Shown here: in pieces, positions 37,433 to 49,302 of the stretch
How positions within the stretch are numbered: the stretch's first letter is position 1
Layout of the letters: every line of letters starts with the position of its first letter
Assembly (NCBI GenBank): GCA_029962745.1
Contig: CM057157.1
Span: forward strand, 24,027,492 to 24,091,491
DNA from: Echinometra lucunter
Lineage: Eukaryota; Echinodermata; Echinoidea; Camarodonta; Echinometridae
DNA length: 64,000 nt
Direction: 5' to 3'
Translations under genes and position numbers: made by a program
Notes under the pieces: model-generated
Database searches by the model: none
What the model saw: only the letters and a program-made list of their open reading frames with translations
Told to the model about the DNA's origin: nothing

Positions 37433-40400
37433 TGATGATGATAATGGATAATAAAATAACAATTTAAGGGGTGACGAGGTCTAATTTTGAGGGGAATTAA
37501 CTTTAAGAGCCCTTATACAAGACATTAAAAGATTGTGAAAAGTGATGATGTAGAAGTGTTGTAGTTCAGTGGTTTAAACACTCGACTGGTGATGCGAAGG
37601 CTATAGGTCCGAATCCCGCAGTGGCACTAGTTTCCTTTGGCAAGACATTAATCTACATGATAGGCCACTTTCCAGTGTCTCCATCTAGGTGTTAAGTGGG
37701 TACCCGGTAGGATTCAAAAGTCATTGTGGTTTGTTCAGCATTTTGAGCGCCTGCAAAAGGCACCTAGCCGGAATGCTCCCATTGTGTGCGGGCAAGCCTG
37801 AATCCGATGACCCGTTTGATAATATTTCTGTAAAGTGCTTAGAGGCCCTTTTTCCATCGCTGTCTTAACAAGTAGGAATCTTTATTCAAATTGTGCAATT
37901 TATGTATAGGAATAAAATTTGATTAAAGATGAATTATGAAAAAGCACACATTCCGCAGCGGCACTATTTTCGACTTCACTATTGGACTGGTTAATTTTCC
38001 TTCAACCAATGTATCAAAAGGAATCTAGCGCCATCTTTTGTTTAAAACATTACAGTTGCTGTCAATTTATTGCCTCTGATTTTACATAGATTTTACTTTT
38101 GTTTGTTTGTTTGTTTGTTTGATTGTTTTTGTTTGTTTAACTTACAAATCAGTACAATGCTTATTGCTTGCTCGCCTATTTACATTTTTGAAAGCTGTCT
38201 GGTCAGTCTGGAGCCATAAAAAAAAATACAGTGTTGGCTATATCATACTTTTATTACTATTATTTTTCTGAAAGCCGGCCATGCACCTAACTTTGATCTA
38301 AAGTTGTCTAGCGCCATCTCCTATTTGAAACATTATAATAAGGTCTACTTACTTATTGCTTGCCCGTCAGTTTGATTGGTCTACCACCATTCTTGCTTAT
38401 ATAAGAATTTTTCACAATCCTTCATTTGGCTGTCGAAAGTGTTCTAGCGGCATTACTTTTTTTTGTTTTGAATAATATTTTATTCTTCCTCTTGAAAAAA
38501 TAATCACATATAATGTATATATTATATATATATATATATTACTTGTTTGAAACATCACAGTAAGCGCCATCTCTTGTTTAAAACATTACAGTGATGACTA
38601 CTTTTTTTTTTTTCTTCTTCTTCTTCTTCTTAAATGCATGCATCTAGTCAGAGTGGAATCATTGTACTGACTCTATCAAAAGGTGTCTAGGCTAGAGTTA
38701 TCTCGTGTTTGAGACAATATAATGAGGCCTACTTTTTTCTCATATTTCTTATTTCGTTTATCAAAAGACATCTAGCGCCATATGTGGTTAAAAACATTAC
38801 ATTAATAATTTTCTTTCATTATTTATTCAATATTTTATTGAATACATGACTGTCTAATTGATCCAATTTGTCAAAAATCGGCTGCCGACTTGAAACGCAG
38901 GGGGCGTATCGGCCGCGCCCCCTTTGAACCCCAGCAGCTCCCCCCCCCCCCCTCCTCCACCCCTGTGGAAACCAAAGACCTCTTTTTTTCTTGTTCTTTT
39001 AATTTCTTTTTTTGTTCTTTCCTATTTAATTTTTTTTTTTTAATTGCATATCAACAAACTTTGAGGGGTAAATTTACAGAATATGCCCAGGAACCCTGTG
39101 GTTTTTGTTTGTTTGTTTGTTGTTTTTTTTTTTTGCTTCTTAGCAAGTTTTCTTCGGGACACCTCAAAAGAAAATGGACCATCCCCTCCCCTCCCCCTCC
39201 CCCTTTTTTGTGAAAAATGCTAGTTCCGGCCCTGAAAACAATTAATCCACTCTAACTTGATGCCCAGGAAAGCAAAATGTATTCATCATTATAATGTTTT
39301 AAACAAGAGATGGCGCTAGACCACTTTACATGAAAGTGGAGGTGCCGTGGTCAAGTGGTCTAAGGCGTTTGACTGGAGATGCTCAGCTCGCGGGTTCGAT
39401 CATCGTGGTACGGCACCTTTGCCCTTGAGCAAGGCATTTAATCTACATTGCTCTTTTATCGTATATCAAATAAATGGAAATGCTATATGCATTGCTGATA
39501 CTACCGTGCACGTGTTTCCAAAAAGAAAAAAAAAGGGGGGGGGGGGGGGTGCCGTGGTCCAGTGGTCTAAGGCGCTTGACTGGAGACACAAGGGTTGTGG
39601 GTTCGATCCCTAGCACGGCACTTGTGTTTCTGAGCAAGGCATTTAATCTACATTGCTCTTTTATCGTCCATCAAATAAATGAAGTGCTATGGGTATAGTG
39701 GTGTGAATGTGTGCATGTGTGTTTAAAAAAAAGTAAGAAAACTAAGCAAAAAGTAAGCATCACTGTAATGTTCCAAACAAGAGATGGCGCTCGACCACTC
39801 TGATTTTTTATTCTTAACAACAAAATGAATTTAAAAATCGGTGAACTAACAACAACAAAAGGGGGGAAAGAGTTCTCATCACTGTAATGTTTAAAAAGGA
39901 CATGGCGCCAGACAATTATGTACCAAATGACATTTAGGAGAGTGGATTTGGATAAGTGACTGACTTTTCATAAATGGATACAGAAAGGATCTATTAAACT
40001 ATGACTTTTAATACACGTATTCCGAAAAATATTAACTAAAAGGCATCATTCCAATGTTTCAAGTAAAATGACAGTGCTAGATCACTTTTGGAAACACGTG
40101 CACGGTAGTATCAGCAATGCATATAGCATTTCCATTTATTTGATTTCCTGTGCACCAAGTTCGACTTGATGAATTGTTTTCAGGGCCGGATCCAGCATTT
40201 TTTTTTTTTAAGGGGGGGGGGGGGGTGGTCGGCTTATTCAGGTGTCTGTTTTACCCGAAAACATGTGCTGACAAGAATACAGTATATTGTAGAAATATAA
40301 AGGTCCTCGGCAAAAAAAAAATGTCCTCGGTTAAACGGGGGGGGGGGGGGCATAAAAAGGGGGCCTCCCCTACCAATTCGCTCCCTCCCCTAGGTTTCAA

Positions 40401-40500
40401 AACAGGGGACACGGCCGATTCGCCCCGCCCCTCCTGGATCCTACCCTGGTACTGACTCTTGTTAAAAGAGGTCTGGCACAATCATAACGTGGCCTGTTCT

Positions 40501-40538
<38 letters not shown>

Positions 40539-43469
40539 CTTCGTTCATCACAGCAGTGATCTAGCACCATCTTTTGTTTAAAACATTACGTTAATGATTA
40601 CTTTTTAATTTTATTTATTTATTCTTTTTTTAATGCATATATCAAAAGTGTCCTTTCTGTCATAGCATCATCCCTTTTTTGAAACATTACAGTGATGTCT
40701 CCTTTTTTTGTTTTGCATGCTTTTTTATGGGGGGCGGTGGGACCCATTTATCACAAGGCAATCTCTTATCGAATTTCACTCTGCCTAATATCAGTTTGTA
40801 CTTTGTCTAGCGCCATCTCCTGCTTAAAACATTATAGTGATGACCACTCTTTCTTCTTTTTGTTGTTGTTAAATCTCTGATTTAATTTTCTTTTTATTAT
40901 TCATTTTTTAATACAACTCATGCACACGTTGGTATCAATATGCATATAACACATTATTTTATTTGATAGACGATAAAACAGCAATGTAGATAAAATGCCT
41001 TGCTCAAGGGCCTTAGTGCTGTGCCGGGGATTGAACCTCGGACCTTCGCGTCTCCAGTCAAGCGCCTTAAACAACTCTACTAGGGCACCTCTGTTTTGTT
41101 AAAAATTAGAGGTCTAGCGCCATCTCTTGTTTAAAACATTATAATGATGAATACATTTTGCTTTCCTGTGCATCAAGTTAGAGTGGATTAATTGTTCTCA
41201 AGGCCGGATCCATCGTCTATCAAAAAAAAAAGGGGGGGGGGGGGGGGTGGTCGGCTTTTCTAGGTGTCTATTTTACCTTGAAAATTTCCTGACAAGCAAA
41301 ACAAAAGAGTAATGTAGATGAAATACATTGCTCAAGGGCATAAGTGCAGTGCCGGGAATCGAACCCCCGACTTTCGCGTCTCCAGTCAAGTGCCTTAGAC
41401 CACTCGACCACGGCACCTCCACATTAATTTTGTTGTTAAAATTAGTTTAGCGCCATCTCTTGTTTGAAACATTGCAGTGATACCACCTCTTTTTTTTCAT
41501 ATTTTTTCTTAAATCCTTGCTTCAAAAGTGGTCTAGCGCCATCTTTTGTTTAAAACATTATAACGATGAATACTTTTTGCTGTCTTGTGCATCAAGTTAG
41601 AGTAGATTAATTTTTGTTCAGGGCAAGATCCAGCTTTTGTTTTTCAAACGGAAGGTGGAGGGGAGGGGGAAGGGGCGCGATCAACTTTCCAGTTGTCTGT
41701 TTTACCTGGAAAATGTGCTGACAAGCAAAAAAGAAATGTAGGAAGAAAGGTCCTGGGCATATTCATGTCTATTTTACCCCCGAAGTTTGTTGATAAGCAA
41801 AAAATAAGAAAATTTTAAAAAATAAAAAGGTCCTCCGTTAAACGGAAGGGGGCCGCAGTTTCTTCGCCCACTTGATTTCAAAATTGGGGGCATCTCTTGT
41901 TTAAAACATTATAACGATGAATACTTTTTGCCGTCTCGTGCATCAAGTTAGAGTAGATTAATTTTTGTTCAGGGCAAGATCCAGCTTTTTTTTTTCAAAC
42001 GGAAGGGGGAGGGGAAGGGGAAGGGGCGCGATCAACTTTTCAGTTGTCTGTTTTACCTGGAAAATGTGCTGACAAGCAAAAAAGAAATGTAGGAAGAAAG
42101 GTCCTGGGCATATTCAGGTCTATTTTACCCCCAAAGTTTGTTGATAAGCAAAAAATAAGAAAATTTTAAAAAATAAAAAGGTCCTCCGTTAAACGGAAAG
42201 GGGGGCCGCAATTTCTTCGCCCACTTGATTTCAAAATTGGGGGCACGGCCGATTCAGCCCCCCACGATCTTTCCCCAGTTCTGACTCTGTCAAAAGAGGT
42301 CTGGCACAATCTTTTGTAAAAAAACATTATAATGTGTCCGGTTTCTTTTAAATCTCTCGCTCTCTCTCTACTTTCTTCTTTTATCAAAATGGATCTAGCG
42401 CTGTCATTTTGTTTAAAACATTACAATGATGACTACCTTTTCCTTTAATTTAATATTATTGACAATACATTTATCATAAGTCATAGTTTAATCCTTTCTG
42501 TCAAAAGTAGTCTAGTATCATCTCTTGTGTGAAATATTAAAGTGATTTTTTTTTAAATTTATTTTTTTACATGTATGCATTGGGGGGGGGGGGGCGCTCA
42601 ACTCCATTTGTCACCAATCTGTCACTTATCCAAATCCACTCTGTCTAACAGTTGGTACTTTGTCTAAGCGCCCTGCCCTGTTAAAACATTACAGCGATGA
42701 GAAATCTTTCCCCGTCTTTAGTTGAATCGAATTCTACATTCTGTCTAATGTCAGTTAGTATTTTGTCTAGCGCCATCTCCTGTTAAAAACATTACAGTGA
42801 TGACCACTCTTTCCCACTGATCAGTGCTCTTTCCCCTTTTTGTTTTTAGATCTCTGATTATTAAGATTTATTTTGTTGTTAAGAAATAAGAAGTCTAGCG
42901 CCATCTCTTGTTTGGAACACTAAAATGATGCCTACTTTGGCTTTTATATTTTTGTTAAATCCTTGATGAAAAGTGGTCTAGCGCCATGTCTTGTCTAAAA
43001 CATTATAGTGATTGCTTTCCTGTACATCAAGTTAGAGTGTATTACTGTATATAAGTGGTTATTTTCACAGTGGTTTTATTTTCGCAAATTTTGCGAGTCA
43101 GTCCTTGCGACAGATTCAACTTCATTATACATGTATGTCTATTAATTTACACTAATAAAAACCTCACAAAAATCATGAGATTAAACCCTCGCGAACTTCC
43201 CCACCTAGTACAGAATCATGGATTTTTTTTTTCCTACTTCTCAAATCTAATTATGAAAAGTGATCTAGTGCCATCTGTTGTTTAGCCTAATCCTAAGAGC
43301 ACGACTTTCTCAATCCGGTGGAGTTATGTTGCGATGGAAGCGGGAGGAAAAGGGGGCAGCCAAACTGAGTTAATCCCCTCTATCACCTTTCTGTAAAAGC
43401 TGCTTCTTCATGTTCTTCAAAGAAAGTCTAATCCTTGTTTTAAAATTATTTTCATCACTTTTGTCTCTT

Positions 43470-43511
<42 letters not shown>

Positions 43512-44900
43512 TTTTTCTCTTTCTCTTTCTCCTTATCTTTCTCTCCCTGTCCCTTTTTCCTTTTTCTTCCCATCTACTTTATTTTCAAGGTTGGTAAGGA
43601 CCTGGCCGATTTGCTCTTGGTATTAGAAAATTCTCCTTTGGGTTCATTGGAGATTGGAGATTTCAAGCTGAGTCAGTTTATCCTCATCGATGGAAGATTA
43701 AAGGTCGGTGACCTCGATGACATGTCCAGCCAAGAGAAAACATGCTTGAAGTCACGTGATTGTAGTATACTTGGTGAAAATGCAGGTAACAAGATAAGAA
43801 ATAGAGTCTCTAATGCGCGTATCATAAGAAAGGACATCCTACAGAAATCTGTTAATTTGAATGAATACCTTTATCCCAAATAAGCTCAGAATGATAACAC
43901 TTGCCTTCATCTCCTACTTGTTTAACTTTTGAAATCCAATCTAACATATCTTAAACTTGGCTGTATGCAGCAGGGGGGGCAGTTGCCCCCCCCCCCCCCC
44001 CCAAAAAAAAAAAAAAAAAAAAAAAAAATTGAAAACTTCCTTTTTTTAAATGAAAATTTTCACAAATTCCACCAAAAGTGTCCATCAGATCCTTCAATTT
44101 CACTTTAAGAAATGCGAAAGCACCCTCATGACCGGCTCGGTCGCTTCGCTCCCTCACTTTCGAGCTTTTTCGAAAATTTTTACACATCTTGCCCCCCCCA
44201 GGAAAAAATTTCTACGTATGGCCCTGATCTTAACCTGTTGACTACTGAATTCTTCATTTCCCATAGACTTAGTACAGGGACCACCCACTGTCAGTAGGCA
44301 ATGGGTTAAACAGACATGCATTTCCCTCTAAGTATGTTCTCTTGCTCCTTTAGTCTGTTTAGACCATAAAAACATAGAAACAGTTTTATCAAAATTTGGG
44401 TTATCATGACATAAAATTCTCTAACTTGCATTTCTTGTCTTTTGTTAATAGGCTTATCTATGGTAGTAGAAGGATTGATTTATTTTAAGTGTGAAATAAT
44501 TTTGATATTATTCATCCAAGAACAAAGTGCAGCATGCAAATTAACCAATAAAACAGATGAGTGGGATATACATGTAGTTTAAGAAAAAATATAGAGTAGG
44601 TAATATTAGATAAACAGAAGTATATTTTGGTATTCATGTCATTTTCCCTCAATTTTACCTTCACTTTTTCGCCATCATCCAGGTATTGAATGTGTTAATG
44701 CGACTTGCGTGGGGATCAATGCCAAAGCCAACCTTCTTTTAGCCACTGTAGAAGTACTGGAACCCCTCTTTCAAAACCCTCCAGAGCAGATCAGCGCACG
44801 TGTGGATCTTCTTCTTAGAAAGCTGAAACACTACGAGATGAACGCAATTGATCTGCAAGAGTCTTTGGCTCATCTTATAGAGGCATATTCATTATTATGA
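35244..44900 (+). CDS. PKDCC: PKDCC-like extracellular (secretory-pathway) protein kinase
   Basis: Four exons join in phase to 336 codons plus stop: 35244-35705, 37008-37142, 43590-43785, 44683-44900. The start ATG has a CCACC Kozak context. Residues about 21-40 are a hydrophobic signal or signal-anchor segment, so the kinase faces the Golgi lumen or outside. The kinase domain shows a glycine loop (IGRGTTKEVFGG), VAIKMV with the ATP-binding Lys, a helix-C Glu (KLMKEI), a catalytic-loop equivalent (GDFKLSQFILIDG) and a DFG equivalent KVGDLDD. This is the arrangement of vertebrate PKDCC/VLK, including SPLGS before the loop. Cys residues flank the loop and a later CVNATCVGIN resembles the PKDCC C-lobe. 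VLK phosphorylates tyrosines of secreted proteins; that activity here is inference from the family. The protein is about 150 residues shorter than vertebrate PKDCC as I recall it, and lacks the Cys-rich C-terminal tail. NIT and NAT are possible glycosylation sites. Confidence 0.85.
37200..37445. repeat. ATA/ATG trinucleotide array with repeated TAATTAAT interruptions
   Basis: Long AAT runs contain internal duplications (TTAATAATAATAATAATGAT recurs about every 75 bp), lying just after exon 2 of the kinase gene. Confidence 0.95.
37555..37960 (+). mobile_element. tRNA-derived SINE, second family
   Basis: A head GTAGTTCAGTGGTTTAAACA with box-B-like GGTCCGAATCCC is followed by a long body (AAGTGGGTACCCGGTAGGAT, TTTTGAGCGCCTGCAAAAGG) ending near a GTAAAGTGCTTAGAGGCCC motif. 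It is distinct from the CCTTGAGCAAGGCATTTAAT family. Confidence 0.7.
39345..39730 (+). mobile_element. Two tandem tRNA-derived SINE copies
   Basis: Copies at about 39345-39520 and 39549-39725 each start GTGCCGTGGTC-AGTGGTCTA, carry box B (GGGTTCGATC) and the body TGAGCAAGGCATTTAATCTA. A G tract separates them. The inverse tail of the first copy reappears at about 40089-40145. Confidence 0.88.
40181..40448. mobile_element. MITE with CAGGG...CCCTG ends and internal poly-G
   Basis: Left end CAGGGCCGGATCCAG and right end CTGGATCCTACCCTG are inverted repeats with two mismatches. The interior contains G tracts of about 13 near 40213 and 40338. No exact 8-bp flanking duplication was found. Truncated relatives start near 41199, 41620 and 41972. 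Confidence 0.72.
41000..41425 (-). mobile_element. Two minus-strand SINE copies
   Basis: Copies at about 40970-41095 and 41300-41420 read on the minus strand as GGTGC(C)-box A-AAGGC(G/A)CTTGACTGGAGA, then box B (GTTCGATTCCCGGC), then CTTGAGCAAGGCATTT. They are the same family as the copies at 39345 but inverted. Confidence 0.85.
41543..42250. repeat. 351-bp tandem duplication
   Basis: The anchor TAACGATGAATACTTTTTGC occurs at 41561 and 41912. The units match almost throughout, including CAGGGCAAGATCCAGC, the GCGCGATCAACTTT block and the GGTCCTCCGTTAAACGGAAG block. Confidence 0.92.
43950..44228. mobile_element. Poly-C/poly-A containing MITE-like element
   Basis: Starts near CTGTATGCAGCAGGGGGG, contains adjacent C and A homopolymers (about 43985-44028), and ends near TACGTATGGCCCTG. 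The ends are only weakly complementary, so the boundaries are approximate. Lies in kinase intron 3. Confidence 0.5.
44230..44309. mobile_element. Small TTAA-bounded element
   Basis: TTAACCTGTTGACTACTGAA at the left and CAATGGGTTAA at the right. Related to the elements near 54436-54513 and 51144-51236. Confidence 0.5.
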
Positions 44901-46492
44901 CACCGGTAGACACTGGTAACCCTGGTATTCATGTTGTAGAAGGTGTAATACATTGTTCCAGGTTTTAAAAATCGCCCCTATTTCGCAGAAAGTGAGTTCA
45001 GTTTTACCGCATTAAAGAAATCATTAGAAAAAAACAAACCAACCAACTAACAAAATACACATTTACTGTTCAAAGATTAAAACATTTCCCACTTTTGAAG
45101 AAAACATTATTTTATCCAGGAAACATTATTTTTATGCTGGAAACAAGAAAACTGACAAATATTAATGCTTTAAAATACAGTTTTAAGGAGGCTACAAGGA
45201 ATCCAATTTGTTTTCAATGTATTCAGGAGGCCCACTGGAAATTTGATATGCTTTTCCAAAGAACTTTTTCATTTGAATAATGTATTGAATCTCAAACTTA
45301 GCCTGTTTATCTTCTCAGTTTTGATGACATCAAGGACTATGCCTTCCTATAATTTTTGGCTAAACACAATGGGAAATGTAAAGAATATTTTTTGTTTTCA
45401 AACTTACTGACATTTTTGTTATTTCTTCAGGCTCTAATTTTTTGGGTAAAAGCATATTAAATCAAAGTACCCTGCCTTTATCTTTAATTAATAAAAGATT
45501 ATTCAACAGTGCATGTCGTACCATCCTTCAGGTAATAATTCCAACCTTATTCTTTTTTTTTTTTTTAGTTTTTTTTTTTTTGTTTAAAAAAAAGCAATTG
45601 AAACTCAACCCACCATGATTTAGTTCTCATTGATTTATCAGAATTAAGCTAGGGAATGATGCTACATTCTCTATCCACCTTTGCATCCTTGCACTACCCA
45701 ACTCCTACCTCCCCCCCCACCCCCCCCCCCTCTCTCTCATTCTCTCTCTCTCTTTCTCTCTCTTTCTTTCTTTCTCTCTCTCTCTCTTTCCACCTCCCTT
45801 TGTCTTTCAACCTCTCTCTCTCCTCCACTGTATGATAATTACAATCATTTTCATGTGGTATTTGATCTCATTCTAGTTGGGCAAAAGACATGTAGGCTAC
45901 TCTCCCCTCCACCCCCCCCCCCCCCCCTCCCCGTCCCCCTCCCTCCTCCTGCTCCCTCCCCATCTTTCTCTATCTCTCTCCCTCACTATCACTTTTATGT
46001 CCTCTACTTATGTTTTCCTTCAAACATGTAGATAACACAGTAATGCAAGAGAAGAATATTTAAATTATTTGACCTTGTGTTTATTGTCTTGCCAAGGTAC
46101 TTTTTTTTTTCTTTCTTTCAAAATTATACATTTCATGTTTTATTGTATTCATACTTGAAAATAAAATAAAATAAAATAAAATCAGAGTAAATAAATCAAT
46201 AAAATGTACAGTGCCATAATTTATTCATGCATAGCGTACAAGACACATTCAATGAAAAATTATCATTTTTGTGATTTATTACATTATGGAATGATGTACT
46301 CCTTACATGTGGAGAGAAAATGAGTTTTTGTATTAAAAATGAGAGTATGCAGGCTTCAATCATTATTTGTTGCCAGGACAAGCCTCTAACCAGCATTTAA
46401 TGAAAGCAACCCCTATATGGAAAGAATGCATAAAGAATGCATAATTTTGCTGTGAACATGAAAACATGAAAACATGAAACTTATGGTAATTA

Positions 46493-46668
46493 CAGTCAAC
46501 TCTGCATAACTCGGAGTCACATAAGTCAAATCATCGCCCAAGTCGAAGGTCTGTACTCGGTCCCATTCCTTTATTTTCTATTATTTTTGACCCCTCATAA
46601 GTCAAATTTTCTCTAAGTCGAAGCATTTTCTTCAGTCCCAAGAAATTTGACTTAGGCAGAGTTGACTG
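46493..46668. mobile_element. pogo/Tigger-like MITE
   Basis: The ends CAGTCAACTCTGC...GCAGAGTTGACTG are perfect inverted repeats flanked by TA on both sides, as in Tc1/mariner-pogo elements. The interior repeats the theme AAGTCAAAT / TAAGTCGAA. Confidence 0.82.
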
Positions 46669-46853
46669 TATACTTCACTGTCTCCAAGGTGGGATGTTTT
46701 GGTGACTATAGAGGGCACTGTTCAGAATTATGGACAGGGCGATTCCTTGCCATCATATTGATCATGAAGATTGATGAACCATACCCTTACAACAACAACA
46801 ACAACATGCCATCTGCCAGACATATCGCTAGCTTGAGCGTGCGGTGCATAATA

Positions 46854-47029
46854 CAGGGGAAACTCAGTATAACGAGGTCCTTGAGACCATCAAAATTACC
46901 TTGCTATAGTAGGAGTCTCGTTATATCAGGGTTAAAAAACAGAAGAATATAAAGAGCGTGGACCGAAATATCACCTTGTTATATCAGGAATATTGTTATA
47001 TTGGATCTCTTTATACCGATTTTCCACTG
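46854..47029. mobile_element. pogo/Tigger-like MITE, second family
   Basis: Left CAGGGGAAACTCAGTATAAC and right TTATACCGATTTTCCACTG are imperfect inverted repeats with flanking TA. GTTATA-rich subterminal motifs are present. Confidence 0.75.
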
Positions 47030-47377
47030 TACTTGTTTTTATACAGACCCAATACTGACTGCCAAAGGAAACAAACAAAACTTTGGTCTTTATCGGCAAT
47101 CTTCTGGCTTTCAGAAACATGGCAAATGTGTATGCACACCTCTAGATGAGGTACTGTAAACTTCATTGGGTAACATGCCCCGTCCATCCATGCTCGTAAT
47201 TCTGAATAATGCCCTCTAAATGTTGTGCCACACAAACTGTTAAGGGTCAGTTCTCAACTGTAGCAAAAGAATCCACGTTTGGTAGGTAGTTTCAAACGTT
47301 AAAGACGTTTCAAATGTATAGTTTACATATCCTGATGCTGTAGCAGAAGAACTTAGATATTAGTTTCTAGTTTACCA

Positions 47378-49239
47378 TCATAACACAGTTATGGTTTCCA
47401 TTTTTTGAAGTAAATCCACTTTTGATAGGTATTCTACGCTTCCTGATGCTGTGTCGATCACCTCAAACTTTGGATCTGCTTCAAGAGCCTGACCAACATA
47501 GAGTAAGAAAGATGAGAGAGAAAAAAAGGAGATAATGCAAGACTGCAGTCTAAAGTTAGCACAAGATGGGCATGGAATTGTTATTTCTGAGCATGCATTT
47601 CACAGATTGTTTTACATAATACTGCTTGAGCCATACACAAACTCATTAATGAATTTTTAAAAAAAGTAACAGACTTCATTTCCTTTGAAGTCTACATTTT
47701 TACACTAATGTTGGTGTCAGATTATCTAATACGATACCATGTACATACAGCCATATCGCCTAACAATTGGAATTAGTTTGAGTCCTCATGTATTGATGGC
47801 ATTACTTGGTTCTCTGAATGTTCATGTACATCTGTGGTAAGTCAGATGATTCTTTATACAGAATTAAAAAAAAAACGTTTAGACCATGTCTCCCCTTCAC
47901 AACTTCTTCTATCCCCTAAAATAAGTTATTGTAATTGGATTAGCATGTGCGTGCCCTTAAAATGGTTGACTGGCTGTTAATGCTCCCTAAGGAGTGGAGA
48001 ATGAGCATAGTAATGAGTTGAATTGTATATTTGAATCCAGTGACTGGAGTAATGATATTACCATAAGTGATTTGGTCAGTTTATACTGTTAGAGGGTGTT
48101 ACAAGAAAACCTTATTATTACTGATATTATAATTAAATACTTCAAAGAAAAAAAAAACCCTCACCCTCTTTCCTACAACAACAATCAGCGGATATCCAAT
48201 GTGAGAAGCATCCTTGACTCTCCTCCCTATTGTCATGTGACCCCTGTCGTCCAATAGCAAGTCAGCTGATAGACGAGGCATGTGCAGGCATATATCTTGA
48301 TAGAGCCACTCAGCCAAGGGTATTGCAGAACTTTCCTTTCCTCCTTCCTGTAATATAGCAAATAGGGTGAAAACATTTAACTCCCGTTTAGTTAACCCAT
48401 AGCAGTACAGAGCTTTCTTGAGGTCTAAATTAATCATCTTCAATCCTCAAATTGGCAATACAAAGTATTTTTTTCCATGTTTACATAGCTTGAAAAAAAA
48501 ATAAATATGGATATAACATAAACCAAATGAAATATAATTGTAAAATTGAATCAGAAATTGCCAATTTGAACACAGAAATAGTGATTATATATTATTCACT
48601 GTGTTGCCAATTTAAAGAGTTTAATGATTAGTTACACTTAAACTGCTCTAATTCAAGAATGCCACACCATACAGCAATGGGAATGGGCTCAAATTTGTCA
48701 GTGCATTTTTCTCTTTCTGCTCATGTATAATATGTACTGCCCAACATTCTGGACCAACAGATACTGCAAAATTGTCTCCTAAAGGTGGCACTGTACCTCT
48801 ATGGGTTAAAACACAGCAACTACTTTAAGTTACAACACTAAACTGGTAGAATTTGACATACGCCATCTTATGGTCCTTCCTAACTTACGATTACGATTGC
48901 GTCCAGTACATTCAAATCTTCTTCAGAGAGAATGGTGCATAGCAGAAATATATAGACACACAGACATTTCCAAATGGAAAGGGGGGGTTATGTTCCACAA
49001 ACAATATGAAAATCTGTTTCTTTAAAGTAATTGGCTTCTTTTAAATGGTCTCTAATACTTGTACAATAGTCACAGAAGAGATCGCAGAAGATCAGACATG
49101 GACAAACTAACAAAAAAAACCCCATTACTCCAGTACTCAAAATGGCCACTGGGGGATAAGATGTCAAACAGTATCAGTGACCAAAAACTATCTTTGGTGA
49201 AACTTGGTGAAACTATGCAGAATTAAAAAGGTAACATGA

Positions 49240-49302
<63 letters not shown>

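Larger units (their letters stand above)
37990..43300. repeat. Intronic array of about 25 AGCGCCATCT repeat modules in both orientations
   Basis: The module TCTAGCGCCATCTCTTG, then TTTAAAACATTACAGTGATG, is forward at about 38024, 38307, 38561, 38770, 40559, 40806, 41112, 41449, 41532, 42392, 42511, 42663, 42768, 42894, 42979 and 43264. It is reversed at about 39304-39320, 39775, 39898 and 40060. Partial copies lie near 38684, 40467, 40654, 41889 and 42299. Eleven copies keep the exact 10-base core AGCGCCATCT. Modules are often followed by a shared block (TGTGCATCAAGTTAGAGT) and a MITE end (CAGGGCCGGATCCAG). The array fills intron 2 of the kinase gene. Confidence 0.9.
44901..47377. other. Convergent intergenic region between the kinase and PARS2 genes
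   Basis: Holds both 3' UTRs, a T-rich stretch (45551-45585), CT-rich and C-tract blocks (45705-45830, 45905-45990) and two pogo-like MITEs. AATAAA at about 45487 is a possible polyadenylation signal for the kinase gene. No further exon was seen. Confidence 0.5.

Noticed and set aside
37990..43300. CRISPR-like array
   Set aside because: Repeats are spaced irregularly, occur in both orientations, diverge, and lie in an animal intron.
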